From assembly GCA_028023455.1 (NCBI GenBank), contig JAQFVV010012992.1:124001-188000 (forward strand): 64,000 nucleotides of DNA, in the 5' to 3' direction. Positions 25,441 to 37,999 of this stretch are shown here, piece after piece. The translations under genes and the position numbers were made by a program. Every line of letters begins with the position of its first letter. The first letter of the stretch is position 1. The notes under the pieces were generated by a model. It was not told the DNA's origin. It did no database searches and was given only the letters and a program-made list of their open reading frames with translations. The DNA comes from Epiperipatus broadwayi. Taxonomy: Eukaryota; Onychophora; Udeonychophora; Euonychophora; Peripatidae.

Positions 25441-28364
25441 TTGCTAACAAGAAATTGTAACAGATCACAACAAAATATAACTGGTAATTAAATAAATTCA
25501 AATACCCAATATAATGAAAATGTACTTATTTATTGAATAAACAGACAAAATATATAATATCACTATGCAATCTACATTAACTGAAACAGAATTCAATCTC
25601 AATACTGTTCTGTACATCTACACATATAAAGGTGTTTCACTAGAAACAGTTCTAATTTCTTAGTCCACACTATTAATTAAAAGTCTAACTGACAAAATAA
25701 AGTCATATTACTCTCTGATAATAATTCTTCTGCAAACATTCTCGGGTGTATAAAAAATAATAACATCAGAACGATCTATATGGAATCCTAATCAGTTCAT
25801 TAACCTTCAGGTAACTTATGCCTGGGATAGGTCACTTCTCAATGGCTGCAGGTTAATACTCATGACAATCTTGTGCAGCTGACTGTTCAATGAGAAAAAC
25901 ATCTTCCATGAAAAGCAAATGCAGAACACTTGTAACCAAAAATTCCCTCTATTTATATCGCTGCATCTTTTCTTATCTTATCTTTGCACTAATTAAATCT
26001 TCCCTTAACAGATTTAATTAGTCTATTTTAATTTAATCACAAACAAAATCTTTCCTGTTTTTTAATTCCCATTTATTCTTACCATTATTATTTCATTAAT
26101 TAAATGAACAGGACTTTAGCATTTCAAAATTCCGTAATTAATTATTTCTTATTATGCAAATGACTATCCTTTTTTTTTTTTTTCAAGCAATCTTTTTCTA
26201 TAATTAATCATTTCTTATTTTTTCTTCTGGAGTACTTTACTTTTACTTTGAAATCAATGTGTTTTTATAATTTCCGACTTTTACTTTCTTTTTCTAATTT
26301 CAACTACAAACTAACTTTTCTTATATAAATATAACAATGTTCTTTGATGACACCATCTTTTTAATAATGCTTTAGAATCTTGTACTTAAATTGATCCATA
26401 AGATTATAAATGTATATTGAATTCTAAAGTTTCATATTTTTATATTGCTATCCTAATCTTAGATTTTGATATCTTGATGTATCAGTTTATGCAGCTTTAA
26501 ATCAGCAATGGAGAGAAGTGGAGATTATTTTTCATTATTAACAATTTTTTTCATGTCTTTTGATTTAAATGACAATCACAGAAATCTAATCTTGATAGAA
26601 TTGCCATTTGATCTTAACAAGTTGAAGAAAAAAATATACATCACTAATTTAAAAAATACACAAGATATATGATACTCAAAACCATGGTTAACATTATTTA
26701 ACTAAATATATATAAGAAATTTAAGAGTAAAAAAAAAATGGCAAATTGCTTTTATGTTTACATAGAGTCTGGTTTTCTGAGGAATAATGCTGAAATAGTT
26801 CTCTTTGACAATTCATTCCAAAATTATTCTTATGAAAAGCAAGATTTCGTTCAAAATATAAAGCAACATTGTTTTTGTTTTATTCTCTCTCTCTTTGTTT
26901 TTTATTGTTTTATTATCTTTTATCACCTAAAAGGAAGCTTTTTTAAAAAAAATTAATAACTAATTCTGTAATTAATATATTGCAGAGCTACTCCATATGT
27001 TCTAAAAAGCATTTCAGCCCCTTATATTAGTTTATTATTTAATTGAATGCAAGATGTTGTATAATAGCCAAATTCTGAATCTGTAAATTATTATAATACT
27101 GCACTCACCATGTCACTTTCAGAAAAAACTCCTTTCTATCCTAGTCACAAATCAGAATAGGTTTGAATCTTATGTACATTAAGTAAATTTTACTTGCTTT
27201 ATTACGAAGTGTGAAAAATGAATCGCATACAATTTATTAAACATGATGCTCTTTATAACTAATAAGAACATATATAATTATACTAGTGTAGATAGAAATT
27301 ATAAACAATTTCATTTTTGTTACAAAATCTTATCTTTAATATAGATATATAAAAATGTTATTTATACTTTATGTAATGTAATTTATCATTATTAATGTGT
27401 TGTTTCTTCATACAATTAATAAGAATATATACAAATATATTCTATTCTGATAGGAACTTATTTAATTGTACTTTATAAAATATCAATTTAATTTCTATTG
27501 AAAATAGAATTAAATGTATGCTTGTTAATTGTAAAGAGCATTGTTTTAATAACTGTATGGGATTTACCTTTTACACTTTGAAATAAAGCAGGCAAAAATT
27601 GCCTAATAAAAAATGATTCAAGCCTATTCTGATTTGTAGCAGTGATGCTAGGAGTTTGTACATCTGATAAAGGGGTTTCTCTGAAGGCTTTGAATCTAGT
27701 ATTGACATAGTTTCTAATTCAAGATTTGACTATAATATATTAAATTTTAGTTAAATAATGAGTTTATAGAGAGTACTTAAAAGCATTCTTTCCCGAATAT
27801 TATAAGATGAAACTATAATGTATTAATTACATAATTGGTTATCTTATTTGCATATTTAATTCAATTAGATAGTTGAGGGTGCTTGAAAGTCTGTGTTCAA
27901 ATCCCCTATATTTAGTAAAGTTTATATAAAATAAAATATATTTGTTTGGCTTTTATTATTTATGAAAGTAACACATTAATAATTGTAAATTTCATTAAAT
28001 AAAATACCTTCTATACAAATAAAAAAACACCCGCACATATATTAATAATTTTTTTATAAAAAAAAATTAAATTGATTAAAATTTCTATCTATCTAAAATA
28101 TAATTATATGTATGTTTGTAAAGCATCAGGATTACTTAATTGTGACTGTTTTATATTTCATCTTTTGAAATGATGCAAATGAAATTTGTTTAATATAAAT
28201 AAGCTTCAAGCCTATTCAGATTTGTTGAAGCATAGCATAACTGATAAAGCAAATTTTTCTAAAACTGGTCCTATGAGTTCATAGTTTTTAAATATGCTCA
28301 TTCATAATAATTAATATTTAAAAAAAATGTAAATAAAAAAATAAAAAGTAAATATTATTGTTAC
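25441..28364. other. Intron 5 end: unclassified, possible old repeat at 25441-26340
   Basis: The first 900 bp are less AT-extreme and look like the end of an old element (no TG..CA boundary found). From 26340 to exon 5 the DNA is plain AT-rich, and open frames are accidental. Confidence 0.4.
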
Positions 28365-28538
28365 CTAAGTTTAGAAAATCCAAAATCAGCAACTTTAGCG
28401 TGACTATCCATATCTAATAAGACATTTCTAGATTTTAAATCCAAATGAAGTATAATGGGTTTCCGAGTGTGTAGATAATTCATGCCCAATGCAATATCGG
28501 TAGCAATACGAAAATATTCCCCAATTGTCAGGTTAGGC
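28365..28538 (-). CDS. Kinase gene exon 5: catalytic loop and DFG
   Basis: A 174-nt exon from TATATAG (AG at 28540-28539) to CTTAG/GTAAC. It encodes PNLTIGEYFRIATDIALGMN, YLHTRKPIILHLDLKSRNVL and LDMDSHAKVADFGFSKL plus part of Arg. The catalytic loop reads H-L-D-L-K-S-R-N: the proton-acceptor Asp, the Lys and the Asn are intact, but the Arg of the usual HRD is Leu. This is therefore a non-RD type kinase, a class that often does not depend on activation-loop phosphorylation (family knowledge). DFG is intact, so catalytic activity is plausible. The HLD substitution is unlikely to be a sequencing error because the codon (TTG) is unambiguous within an otherwise perfect frame. Confidence 0.95.
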
Positions 28539-28721
28539 CTATATAAAACAATATTAATGTTATAAAATTAACCAATGATCAATAACAAGTGCATATATAT
28601 ATATATTATAATCTCTATGCTGTGGACTACATATGTAACATCTATAAATAAATAAAAAGTGTTATTAAGTATTTTAAAACATTTTAAAGGTTTAACTTTT
28701 TTTAAAAAGCAAATTGTAATG

Positions 28722-29105
28722 TCACATGATCACCATTCTTTACGCTTACACAAGCTGTTTACACAAAAGCCAAACTCTTCATATAGTAGCACCACTCAGT
28801 GCAAGCCTGAGTAATCAATGGATGCAAGAAAGTTTATGGCATAAAATCCCTATTTAGTGCCTACTCATTCAAGTATCCCCAGAATAGCTTCTAGCTTGTA
28901 ACTTTCATCAATGAGAAATCTTGGATGCTTTCAGATCTGAGGCTCCTCACTGATGAAAGCTAGAAGCTACTCTGGGATACTTGGATGAATAGGCACTACA
29001 TAGGGATTTTATGCCATAAAACTTCTTGCATCCATTGATTACTCTGGTTGCACTGAGTGGTGCAACTATATGAAAAGTTGAGTCTCTGTGTAAATCGTGA
29101 TGTGT
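28722..29105. mobile_element. Fold-back hammerhead element, copy 3
   Basis: Left end CACATGATCACCATTCTTTA as in copy 2. The long inverted arms include ACCACTCAGTGCAAGCCTGA / TGGTTGCACTGAGTGGTGC and GGCATAAAATCCCTATTTAG / CTACATAGGGATTTTATGCC. Both arms carry eroded hammerhead modules. On the plus strand, CTCCTCA then CTGATGA (28950-28956) then AGCTAGAAGCT, with the GAAAC segment deleted. On the minus strand, (T)TGATGA, a stem-loop, GAAGC, then TTC in place of GAAAC and GTC. Neither should be active. Confidence 0.72.
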
Positions 29106-30239
29106 TAACAAATTAAAAAAGAAAATAAATTTGTGAAAAATGAAAAGTTGTTTTTTTTTATTTGTTTTAAACACAGATTAATCTTCAGACAATGGAAGAC
29201 TATTTTGTAAACACATTTCTTTTTTCCTATTATTGTAAGGTTGCTATGGAGATTGTGACTATTGCTATCCAATAATAAAAGAAAAAAAATTCTAGTTGGC
29301 CATAGCTGTTTTTTACTACTGATCACAAATTAGCAGCTGTGAAAATGATTTTTATTTAATTCTATCCTTATTTATTTACCATGATGCAGTAGAAGTCTAG
29401 TTAGGGGCTGATTTCATCTTTCTGCAAACATAGACTCTATGAAACTGTGTGATGAAACTGAAAATAAATGCCTAATAGTACCTATCAATGTTGGATTTTA
29501 TTTGCAATGCTGTAACAAACCCCAATAATTATATAAAATAAAAAAGGCAAAGAAGACAAACATGGATTACAACAAGACCTAATATACCAAAGAAGAGATG
29601 CATGCACATATATTAGCATCTATCTGGTTTTCTTCATTACAAAATATGATTAAAAGAATGTATTGTTTTCTGAAAATCTTCGACTTTTATCATTTAACAA
29701 TTTATACATGAAACCATGATAATATATTAATAACAGCCAGAGATCTCAATGTTAAATTGTCATTTAATATCTTAAACATGGAAAAAAAAAACATTTTGCA
29801 CTTGATAAGCTCAGCAGAAAAAACAAAATAAAAGAATCATTTTGAAAAGATCAATTATATGACTTTCTATTAAATAAATAACAACCTGGCTTATAATGTT
29901 TAAAATAATTTAGTTTTTTAAAAAAAGACTACTTTTCAGCTAACAATAAGAAAACATCTTATAATCTGAATATAACCTTTCATAACATTAGATTGAAATA
30001 CAATACTGCACTATGCTATTTAAACATAGTCTTGAATTATAGCTTACCATGCTTTCTAATTTATCTAAGATTAGATTTAAAATAACTTTTAGAAACAACT
30101 TCCTGACAAACTGTCTGACATTATTTGGAGTTGTGATGCAAATAGTTTATGGACAGTTTCCTCAGCCTTAACATATTCTACTGGTAAATATGGTATTCTC
30201 ATTTGGAGAAACAGTATCTATAATAATGTTTTCCTGAAG
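29106..30239. other. Intron 4 segment: nothing recognised
   Basis: AT-rich with no coding, RNA or repeat signal I can support. Confidence 0.5.
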
Positions 30240-30244
30240 GTTCG

Positions 30245-30645
30245 TGATGATGGTGTTCTGGTTGTATTTTTATATTGGACTATTTCCATCATCTAATAAT
30301 ATATGTATTGAATGTCTTTAGAAAAATTTAACTTTTATTTGGAAGGATGGCTCAGGTGGTTAGAGTGTTACCTTAAAATTAAAAAAAAAAATCAAGAATC
30401 TAAGCACCCAGGTTTGAATCCCATGCTAGAACTGTCACTGGTCAGGCCAGCAACACCTGAAGAAGAGGGGAGACTAATACATCTCAAAACGTTGTGCATA
30501 TACTAACCTGTTTGATATGCTATTGCTATCAGTGGAATGTATTTGGAATATTTAAATAAAAGTTAAATTTTTCTAAAGACATTTAATACATATATTATTA
30601 GATGATGAAATAGTCCAATATAAAAATACAACAAATACCTATATT
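30245..30645. repeat. Fold-back with ~90-bp arms enclosing a tRNA-derived SINE
   Basis: The left arm (about 30247-30342, including TGTCTTTAGAAAAATTTAAC) is nearly the perfect reverse complement of the right arm (about 30553-30648, TTAAATTTTTCTAAAGACAT). The loop between them is the SINE body. Mismatches are few, so the hairpin is either young or maintained. Confidence 0.8.
30343..30545 (+). mobile_element. tRNA-derived SINE
   Basis: GGATGGCTCAGGTGGTTAGA at about 30343 is a tRNA-like 5' end containing an A box (TGGCTCAGGTGG). GGTTTGAATCCC near 30411 is a B box (GGTTCRANTCC consensus), at a spacing slightly expanded by a poly-A insertion. The tRNA-unrelated part follows, with CTGAAGAAGAGGGGAGAC and CAAAACGTTGTGCATAT. 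A pol III promoter structure is directly visible; whether it is transcribed is unknown. Confidence 0.72.
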
Positions 30646-30649
30646 AAAT

Positions 30650-31436
30650 TTCTAGATATTCAATTAAATATAACTAAGAGAAATATTACTGGAATATCCA
30701 AGTTTAATCCTTCACAATGGCTTTCTGTTCTTACAAAGATATCAAAAGAGAAGTTGTTTTATAGAAAATGTATAAAAAGCTATTAAGAAGATAAGACATG
30801 CCAATAATTCAAGATATAGTTTTATCATCTAATACTTATCTCAAGTCAAGATCATTTTCTTGATGTTCAGTTAAATATATAATTGAAGAATTATAACATG
30901 AAAATAGACTTCACATGAGATTTCAAACAATTTGTTTTTTTCTAGGGCTAGAAGTAAAGCAACAAGATTTGACCTTCCAACATGTTACTGGAGTCTCATT
31001 AAGAGGTTCACAAAATTAAATCATGGTCATTGTTCTTATCTATTTCATAAATGAAATAAAACAGCACTGATTTAGAAAGGTGAATAAACACAAAGTATAA
31101 GCCATGTAACCACATAATTAATGACAGATAATTCTATGACTATAATAACAGGATTGAAGGATTTAATGATTCTATTTCCTGGTTGGAATCTTTACATATT
31201 CTTTTATGATAATTTGTTAATAGTTAAGCTGTCTTAAAAAAATCCAAATTAAATAAATAATTTCTCAAAACATTTGCTATATATTTAAATTTTAATTGCT
31301 AGTTTTAGATTTGGGTCACATTTATAAATGTGCTAAAAAATATAAAATTAATATTTTTTCATAATATAAAAGTTTGCTAAATTTTTTGTTAATGTTGTTT
31401 AATCTTTTATCATGTTACTCTAATTCTTAATGGACT
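30650..31436. other. Intron 4 segment: nothing recognised
   Basis: AT-rich; no supported feature. Confidence 0.5.
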
Positions 31437-31868
31437 AATAATCAATAAAGCAAGTCATATATAATGTGACATTGCTTTTAAAAAGCTTGTATTTACAAAT
31501 ATGTAATGTAGGGAGCATAACAATAGCTCAAACAAGCTCTTATTTAATAAGTGAGGTAAAAAAAATATTTAAAATCTCTATCTAGAATATTTCTATCTCC
31601 AGACCAATTGATTTTGAGCTTATGGCTCACCTCAATGAGGAGCTAGAACATTCAGATACCTAAAATATCAACTCAACACCCAGCACTTATTTATAAGCTC
31701 GAAACCAATTGGTCTGGGGATAGGAATATTCTAGATAGAGATTTTAAATATTTTCTCTTACCATACTTATTAAATAAGTGCTATTGGTATATTCCTTATA
31801 TTACACATTTATAAATACAAGCTTTTTAGAATTAATGATATATTATATATGACTTGCTTTATTGATTA
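31437..31868. mobile_element. Second fold-back family, copy 1 (432-bp palindrome)
   Basis: AATAATCAATAAAGCAAGTC at the left end pairs with GACTTGCTTTATTGATTATT at the right end. The arms continue through TAAAAAGCTTGTATTTA, TAAAATCTCTATCTAGAATA and CCAGACCAATTG. The centre holds a hammerhead-like module in both arms: GAGC-CATAA-GCTC stem, GAAAC or AAAAT, then the perfect palindrome ACCAATTGGT and GTC-type triplet TCT. A partial copy lies at 34780-35005. Confidence 0.75.
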
Positions 31869-32995
31869 TTATAATTTTACCATTATTGATTATTAAAATT
31901 TTACCTTTAAGGCTTTGGTGATACTAAGATTATTAATATATGGTAGATCTAAATTTGGTTCAGTCCCATATAGCTATCTGAGTTAGATAGCTGAATTTAA
32001 AGACATTTTTATGTCTGAAAATTTCAGATTTTCTTTTCAATAGTTACGTATTGTAAAGGGTAGCTTACAATGCACACATTCCTAAAAAGATCAAGCCTAT
32101 TTATGGAACCCAATCCATTTGGAATTTATATTAATAATGGGAAGATTATTTGTTTGTTATTTATTACATATATACATATAATGCACAATAGATTATTTTA
32201 TTATAAAATAAAATACGATCAATATTTTAGAAAGTAATATTGTATATATATATAAACTATTTGATTAAACACTGTAATGTATTTTTTTTGTTAATATTGA
32301 ATATTAATTTGTAATCAAATGATTTAAGGATAGCTTGAAATTAAGTTAGGTGATCTTGTGTGAAAATAAAACTGATTTTATTATTTTATTTTTTTTTATT
32401 TGTAATAAATGAAATGTATTTAAACAATACATATAAAAATCTAAATGAATTTAAACAATAGGCAGTTAAAAATCTTAGCGTTCCTGGAGATCTACGCGCG
32501 TGAAATGTATAAAAACAAAAAACAGTTTACAAATCATTCTTCTTATTGTTATAGCACCTGTAACAAAAGACAGCAGTAAAAACTAAAATTTAGAATGCTA
32601 AAATGGAGTTTTGCTTTTTCTTTTAGTTAAATTATAAACATTTTAAAAGTCAAATGCTGTAACTAAAAGTTTACCAAATTCAGAGGAAAGAAAGTGAAAT
32701 AAGAAGTAAGAATAATTGATAAATTCTTAAATAATTAAATCGTGTTTTAAAAGTTGTTGGAGTAAATTTTAATATTTTAAATCTTTTCAAAAAGAATAAC
32801 GAAAATTAAGTCTGCTGAAAATTGGAAAAGAAAAAAAAATGAAATAATTTTCTTAATATATATGTAAAGCGCTTCAATATTATTCAATACAAATATATGA
32901 TTATAAATAATTATTGAATTGTACTTTAATATGAATATGGGCTAGAGCAAAACATGCTATTGTGCATCATGGTATTTCCTACCAGCTGCATTAAA

Positions 32996-33031
<36 letters not shown>

Positions 33032-33881
33032 CTACTTTATTGTAAACACATGAGAAGATGCCTGCAGTCCAAAGTAAACAAGGATTGGAATACTTAATGG
33101 TGAATCAAATGAGGATCAAGGTGTTTACCATTAAACACAACTACAGGAGACACCATTGTACCTATCTATCCTTGCTAAGGAAAATGATTTACTAAGTGAA
33201 ACTGCTTTGAAGAACAACTTGCCTAACTATCAACTACTACTACTTCTATTATGATGATTTTTATGAACTTTGTTCCAATTACAATTTTTTTTAATCAAAG
33301 AATCAATATTGTAAATTTTTGTTTATTTTTTTTTTTTTTTAAGTCTTGTTATCTGTTGTATTTTCACACTCTGATGCTGAAGCCTCATTTTTCAGAATTA
33401 GCAAAGAAGAAAAGGGGGGATTATTCATTTTGATATTTTGATATTTTCATTGTAAATAAAATTTAGGTTAACCCACCTGCTTCACATCAGGTTATCCACA
33501 TAAATATTAAGGTAAGATTCTCTAAATTTATTTTCATAGGTTAAATTACAACACTTATACAGAATACATATTATATGTTTTATTTTGTTGATTAACCTTG
33601 TATATATTTTCCGGTATGTTTGACTAATCAACTAGTATCTATCTCTATCATATATATATAAATTGGGGGAACTTGTTAAATAGATTGTTAACATCTGCAA
33701 ATATATAATTTAGCTAGCCAGCATCTCAATTATCTTAAATTACTAAAGTTTATTTTTCTATATAATTATGATTTGTAGAGAATGAGTGACATAGGTGGAT
33801 TTCTACCATGGGGTATAAGAGTTGGATCTGGAGAATCATTAATTAGTAAAATGGTAGAGGTTCACATGTGACACATGTACA

Positions 33882-33912
<31 letters not shown>

Positions 33913-34120
33913 TTTTATCATTACTATTGTTGTTATACTTGATGATATTTATTATTGTTAATAAATGTTTAAGAGTTTGTATTATTCCGGTCTCTGGTTT
34001 ATTGAGTTGTCCTGACATTCCACAGTTTATAAATAATTATGCATGCACACACATCTATTTTTCTTATCATATAAAAGCTTGAAAATAAAACAAATATAAT
34101 AAATGCTAGTTGTAACCTAT
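31869..34120. other. Intron 4 segment with small microsatellites
   Basis: AT-rich DNA. (TA)n lies at about 32999-33029 and (ATT)n at about 33882-33912. No gene or large repeat recognised. Confidence 0.55.
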
Positions 34121-34780
34121 ATATAGGTGCAGGAGTTGCTGTGTGTATCTGTTCATACCTGCTAAAGGAGTCAAAAGCAATATTCTCTCTGGGTTTGAAT
34201 ATTAGGGCATAACGGAATTGACAAGGGGGGAAGTGGATGAACTAACCTAAATTGCATTTAATATTATTAAATAGGGATAGAGTTAGTCAATTAAAGGGTA
34301 TGCAATCATTGGTTAAGCATTTCATCAGGTTCTCATTAGCATTCTATCAGAAGACCCACAGTCTGAACATAGTTGGATGCAACTTTTTTCCCTTCTAAGC
34401 CTGGTAGGTCTCTGCAGATTGTTTCATTAGGGATAATAAATTAGAGCATATTAACTTATCCCCCACACCATATTGCTACATCTGCATAGTAGTACAGTCT
34501 GCAAGTTAGTTGACCATCCATTACATTTGGTGCACCATCATTGGGCTTGGTTAGTTTATGACTGTTGATAAAGAGTACTGCCCATTATACTGGTGTTAGC
34601 AATGTTTGGGTCAAGTGGTAATCAACTTTGGGGCTCAATAGATAGGTGTACCATCACATATAGACTTTGTGTAAGTTGGTCATACATTGAGAACAAACCA
34701 GCTGATTGTTGAATCTGACCTATATATCCAAGGGAATCTTTCCATCCATTATATCTGGTGCCATCAACTTTTGGGGCCAG
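34121..34780. repeat. Unclassified GC-richer repeat; SINE-like head
   Basis: TATATAGGTGCAGGAGTTGC near 34120-34141 resembles the head of the common octopus tRNA-type SINE as I remember it. GGGTTTGAATATT near 34190 resembles a damaged B box. The remainder has imperfect internal repetition (TTACATTTGGTGCACCATCA; TTATATCTGGTGCCATCAA). Weakly supported. Confidence 0.35.
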
Positions 34781-35005
34781 TGGTCATCTTTCTGTCCGTT
34801 ATAGTATTAAATAAGTATTGGATTTTGAGTTGATATTTTAGATATAGTGTCTGAACGTTCAAGCTTCTCACTGAGGTCATCCATAAGATTGAAACTAATT
34901 GGGCTGAGGATAGGAATATTCTAGATAGAGATTTTAAATATTTTCTCTTGCCGCACTTATTAAATAAGAGCTTGTTTGAGCTATTGGTATGCTCCCTATA
35001 TATTC
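34781..35005. mobile_element. Second fold-back family, copy 2 (half element)
   Basis: Shares GAATATTCTAGATAGAGATT, TAAATAAGAGCTTGTTTGAG and the central module with 31437-31868 but lacks the opposite long arm. The module at 34865-34910 still forms helix I (TTCTCA with TGAGGA) and has GAAAC. Confidence 0.7.
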
Positions 35006-36359
35006 TCAATGGACTGTATATTTGGAAGAATATCACTTGTCCATATGATCCATCTTCAAATTAGTTTAAAATATCCAAATAAATAATTTATGCTTATTTT
35101 CACAATCATTGTACTACTCTAGAAATAATATAAAAAAATATTCAAATGGCTTTATTACTCAAAAGTTCATAAGAAATTTAAGTATCAGAATTGACTCTAG
35201 GACTCCACATTCCTGAGTCTGACCTTTTACCACTGTTCTAAAATACACTTTAGAGATTTATAAATATTTAATATAAGAATTCCAGTGGATTTCTTTCATT
35301 TTCACATCATTCGATATCTACTTTTTTATGCTAGTGGGAAAAAACCCCAATAACTTTAAAGTGGATTTATTGAAAACTTGCTAGAGAAAGCTAATTAAAA
35401 TTAAAATTACATTTGCCTTTTCTAAAACTAAAAGATATAATAAAAGTAAACATATAATTAGTTGCTTAGGAGATCATATGAGATCTGAGAACTCAAATCG
35501 CAAGCTGAGCAGAATAATTATGCTCATTTAATTAAATTGTTTATTTTTACTTTATTCAACTAAAAATTGATCCAGAAATTCTTAGCTTTTGCTGCTCTAA
35601 AACTACACCAAGTTGCACAACGGTGGAAAAATGGGTGTGAGCTGATACTGTTCATCCTTTACTTTTTAAGATGTATCAGACATTTAACTATTTTTTTAAA
35701 CTCCTTATTCAAATTTTTTTTTGCTATTATCTGTTATACAAATAAAATAAAATTATCCATAGATATAGCAGTTTGAAATGGCAATCTGTTTTAACAGAAA
35801 TTACAAAATTCCATAGTACACTTATATTTTCTCAAATCAAATATATAAGTGCCAGATATATCTTAAGAATTTCTTAGATGCCAATTGTCATCATTTCCTT
35901 GATTCTTATTTTATTCAAGATATCCCATCATATGGATATCATTTCTCCAAAATAACCTATCATGTTTGATTTTTAGCTACTCAAAGGTATATTCATTAAT
36001 TTAATGATCACATTAATCTATTCATGCATTATTAGATGTCCTTTCCTTCTTTCACTATCAATCTTTCTGAGCCTATTAAATATGCATTTGTAATAAATTA
36101 CATCTTATATGATTAAAATAGAATTTTAACTTGTTTTTCCTTTGTGCTTTTAATGAGAGTTGAGATTTAATTTGATTAAGTATACACTTATTCATTTTTT
36201 CTTGCTATCCATGATTTTTTCAAAAGTTGCCGGGTTTTTTTCTTTGCAACTCTGCAATAAATCTCTTTATTTCTGAACTACCTGTTACTGATTAATTATC
36301 CTTGAAAACAAAAATTAAATGTTTCAGTAAAGAAATATTTGGTATTTGTAAATTATTAA
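35006..36359. other. Intron 4 segment: nothing recognised
   Basis: AT-rich; no supported feature. Confidence 0.5.
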
Positions 36360-36439
36360 CTGTGCAGCTTTTGGTGGCGCTGTTTCTAGTTAAAAACAGA
36401 GCGATATAACATTACCGGGCCGCTAGATTTTTTTTTTTT

Positions 36440-37994
36440 ATCTAATACAGCGTTTCCCAACCTGTGGTACGCGTACCACTGGTGGTACGCGAGTTGCTGG
36501 TTGGTGGTACACGAAAAATAATCAATAATGGCGGACATAAAAAATTAAATCATAAAAATATCATAGAAACGTTTTTTCCTATAATTCATAAAAATTATTT
36601 TAATGAATAATATTATATAGTAAAGTTGTTAATATGTACAGTCGATGATCGAAAATCCAGCAATTGATATCGTTTTTTTTTTTTTTGGAGTGCACTTTTA
36701 AATTTAGCCGTTAGCCACCAGTAACTTGAGATGTCACCGCCACTGTTGTGATAGTGCTGCACTCTCATTCACTTCACCGCATGACTTACAAGTGACAGGT
36801 TATTGTTTGTGATTGTATCGTCTTTGTTTATTAAAATTTATTGATCCCTATATAACCTGCTTATTCGAACTTAGACAAGAAGCACAGGTTTTTTTTTAAG
36901 ACAATCCTTTTGATCTCTCTTCGAAATTGTATGATTTTGATTGGTTTCAGGTGCTTGCATATTTATCTGATATTTTTTGCAAATAAATGAACTTAAATTT
37001 GACACTTCAGAATAACTCGATAACGATCTTTAATGTTAATGATAAAATTGAAAGTATGATTAAGAAATTAGATTTTTGGAAACAGTGTATTGAAAACAAT
37101 CAACCGGAAAAATTCGAAACTCTACATATTTTTTTGTTTGAAAATAAGGTTAGTCTGTCTCAAGATATACAGAAAATATAATAGCACATTTAACAGGATT
37201 AAAATTGTCTTTCATGGAATATTTTCCAAAACCCGAAAACACAAATGATAAGTGGATTTCAAACCCCTTCTATGAAGAAAATTTAGAAAAAGCTACATCA
37301 TTATCAATAAAAGAGAAAAAAAATTTAATAGAATTATCGACACAATCTAATTAATTTTGGTTAAACATTAAAGAATATGAACAATTTTCTGAGAAAGCTC
37401 TTAAATTATTATTAACATTTACTAGTATGGAATTAGTAGAAAGAGCTTTTTCTTCATATATATATATATATATATTTTTAAAAAGTATTGAAACAGATTG
37501 AATGCAGCTGTAGACTTAAGGGTATATCTTGCATCTTCTGAACCAAATTTCAAAAAATTATGTTCTTCGAAACAAGCACAAGGATCTCATTAAATTTATT
37601 TTATAAAAACATTTGATTATGATAAAAAAATATATTAATTGGGTTTTTATAATTTTGTGTTTTTATTAAAACCATTTATTAGTAAATGAAATATGACAAA
37701 ATAGTAGATAAATATGATACTTTGAACAAACACATACATATATGTTACAGTGAGTTTATAATTTCAGTGAGTTTATAATCCAGCATGACGTTTAGGCATG
37801 TTACAATGTAATTTGTCTCATTATGTGATGTGAATACATGGTCACCCTATAATATGTATAATGCAAATAAAATAACACACTCGCAATAACAAATTTCACA
37901 AAATACAATCATTTTTAAAAAGTGGTACAATTTAGCATGATATACTACCAAGTGGTACGTGAGCCAAAAAAGATTGGGAAACGCTGATCTAATA
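36440..37994 (+). mobile_element. Internally deleted hAT transposon with perfect 8-bp duplication
   Basis: The ends are CAGCGTTTCCCAACC (36448 on) and GGTTGGGAAACGCTG-like, ending ...TTGGGAAACGCTG at 37986. The flanks are ATCTAATA at 36440-36447 and 37987-37994, an exact 8-bp duplication as expected for hAT. Sub-terminal GTGGTACGCG repeats occur at both ends (36466-36490, 37950-37965). Only the C-terminal part of a transposase remains inside. Confidence 0.88.
36980..37590 (+). pseudogene. hAT transposase C-terminal remnant
   Basis: The frame from 36987 reads MNLNLTLQNNSITIFNVNDK and IESMIKKLDFWKQCIENNQP. A further frame reads LKLSFMEYFPKPENTNDKWI and ISNPF. Later, KALKLLLTFTSMELVERAFS resembles the dimerisation region. 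The wording is that of the SCAND3/ZMYM6/ZBED-type hAT transposases found in animals. Stops and shifts and the missing N-terminal two thirds make it inactive. Confidence 0.72.
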
Positions 37995-37999
37995 GATTG

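Noticed and set aside
30343-30420. A functional tRNA gene
   Set aside because: A and B boxes are present, but the cloverleaf is broken by a poly-A insertion and the sequence continues into a SINE body, so it is a tRNA-derived SINE.
30455-30500. CTGAAGA..AAAAC in the SINE tail as a hammerhead
   Set aside because: The GAAA strand is mutated to CAAAA, helix III would have no loop, and helix I reaches only three pairs.
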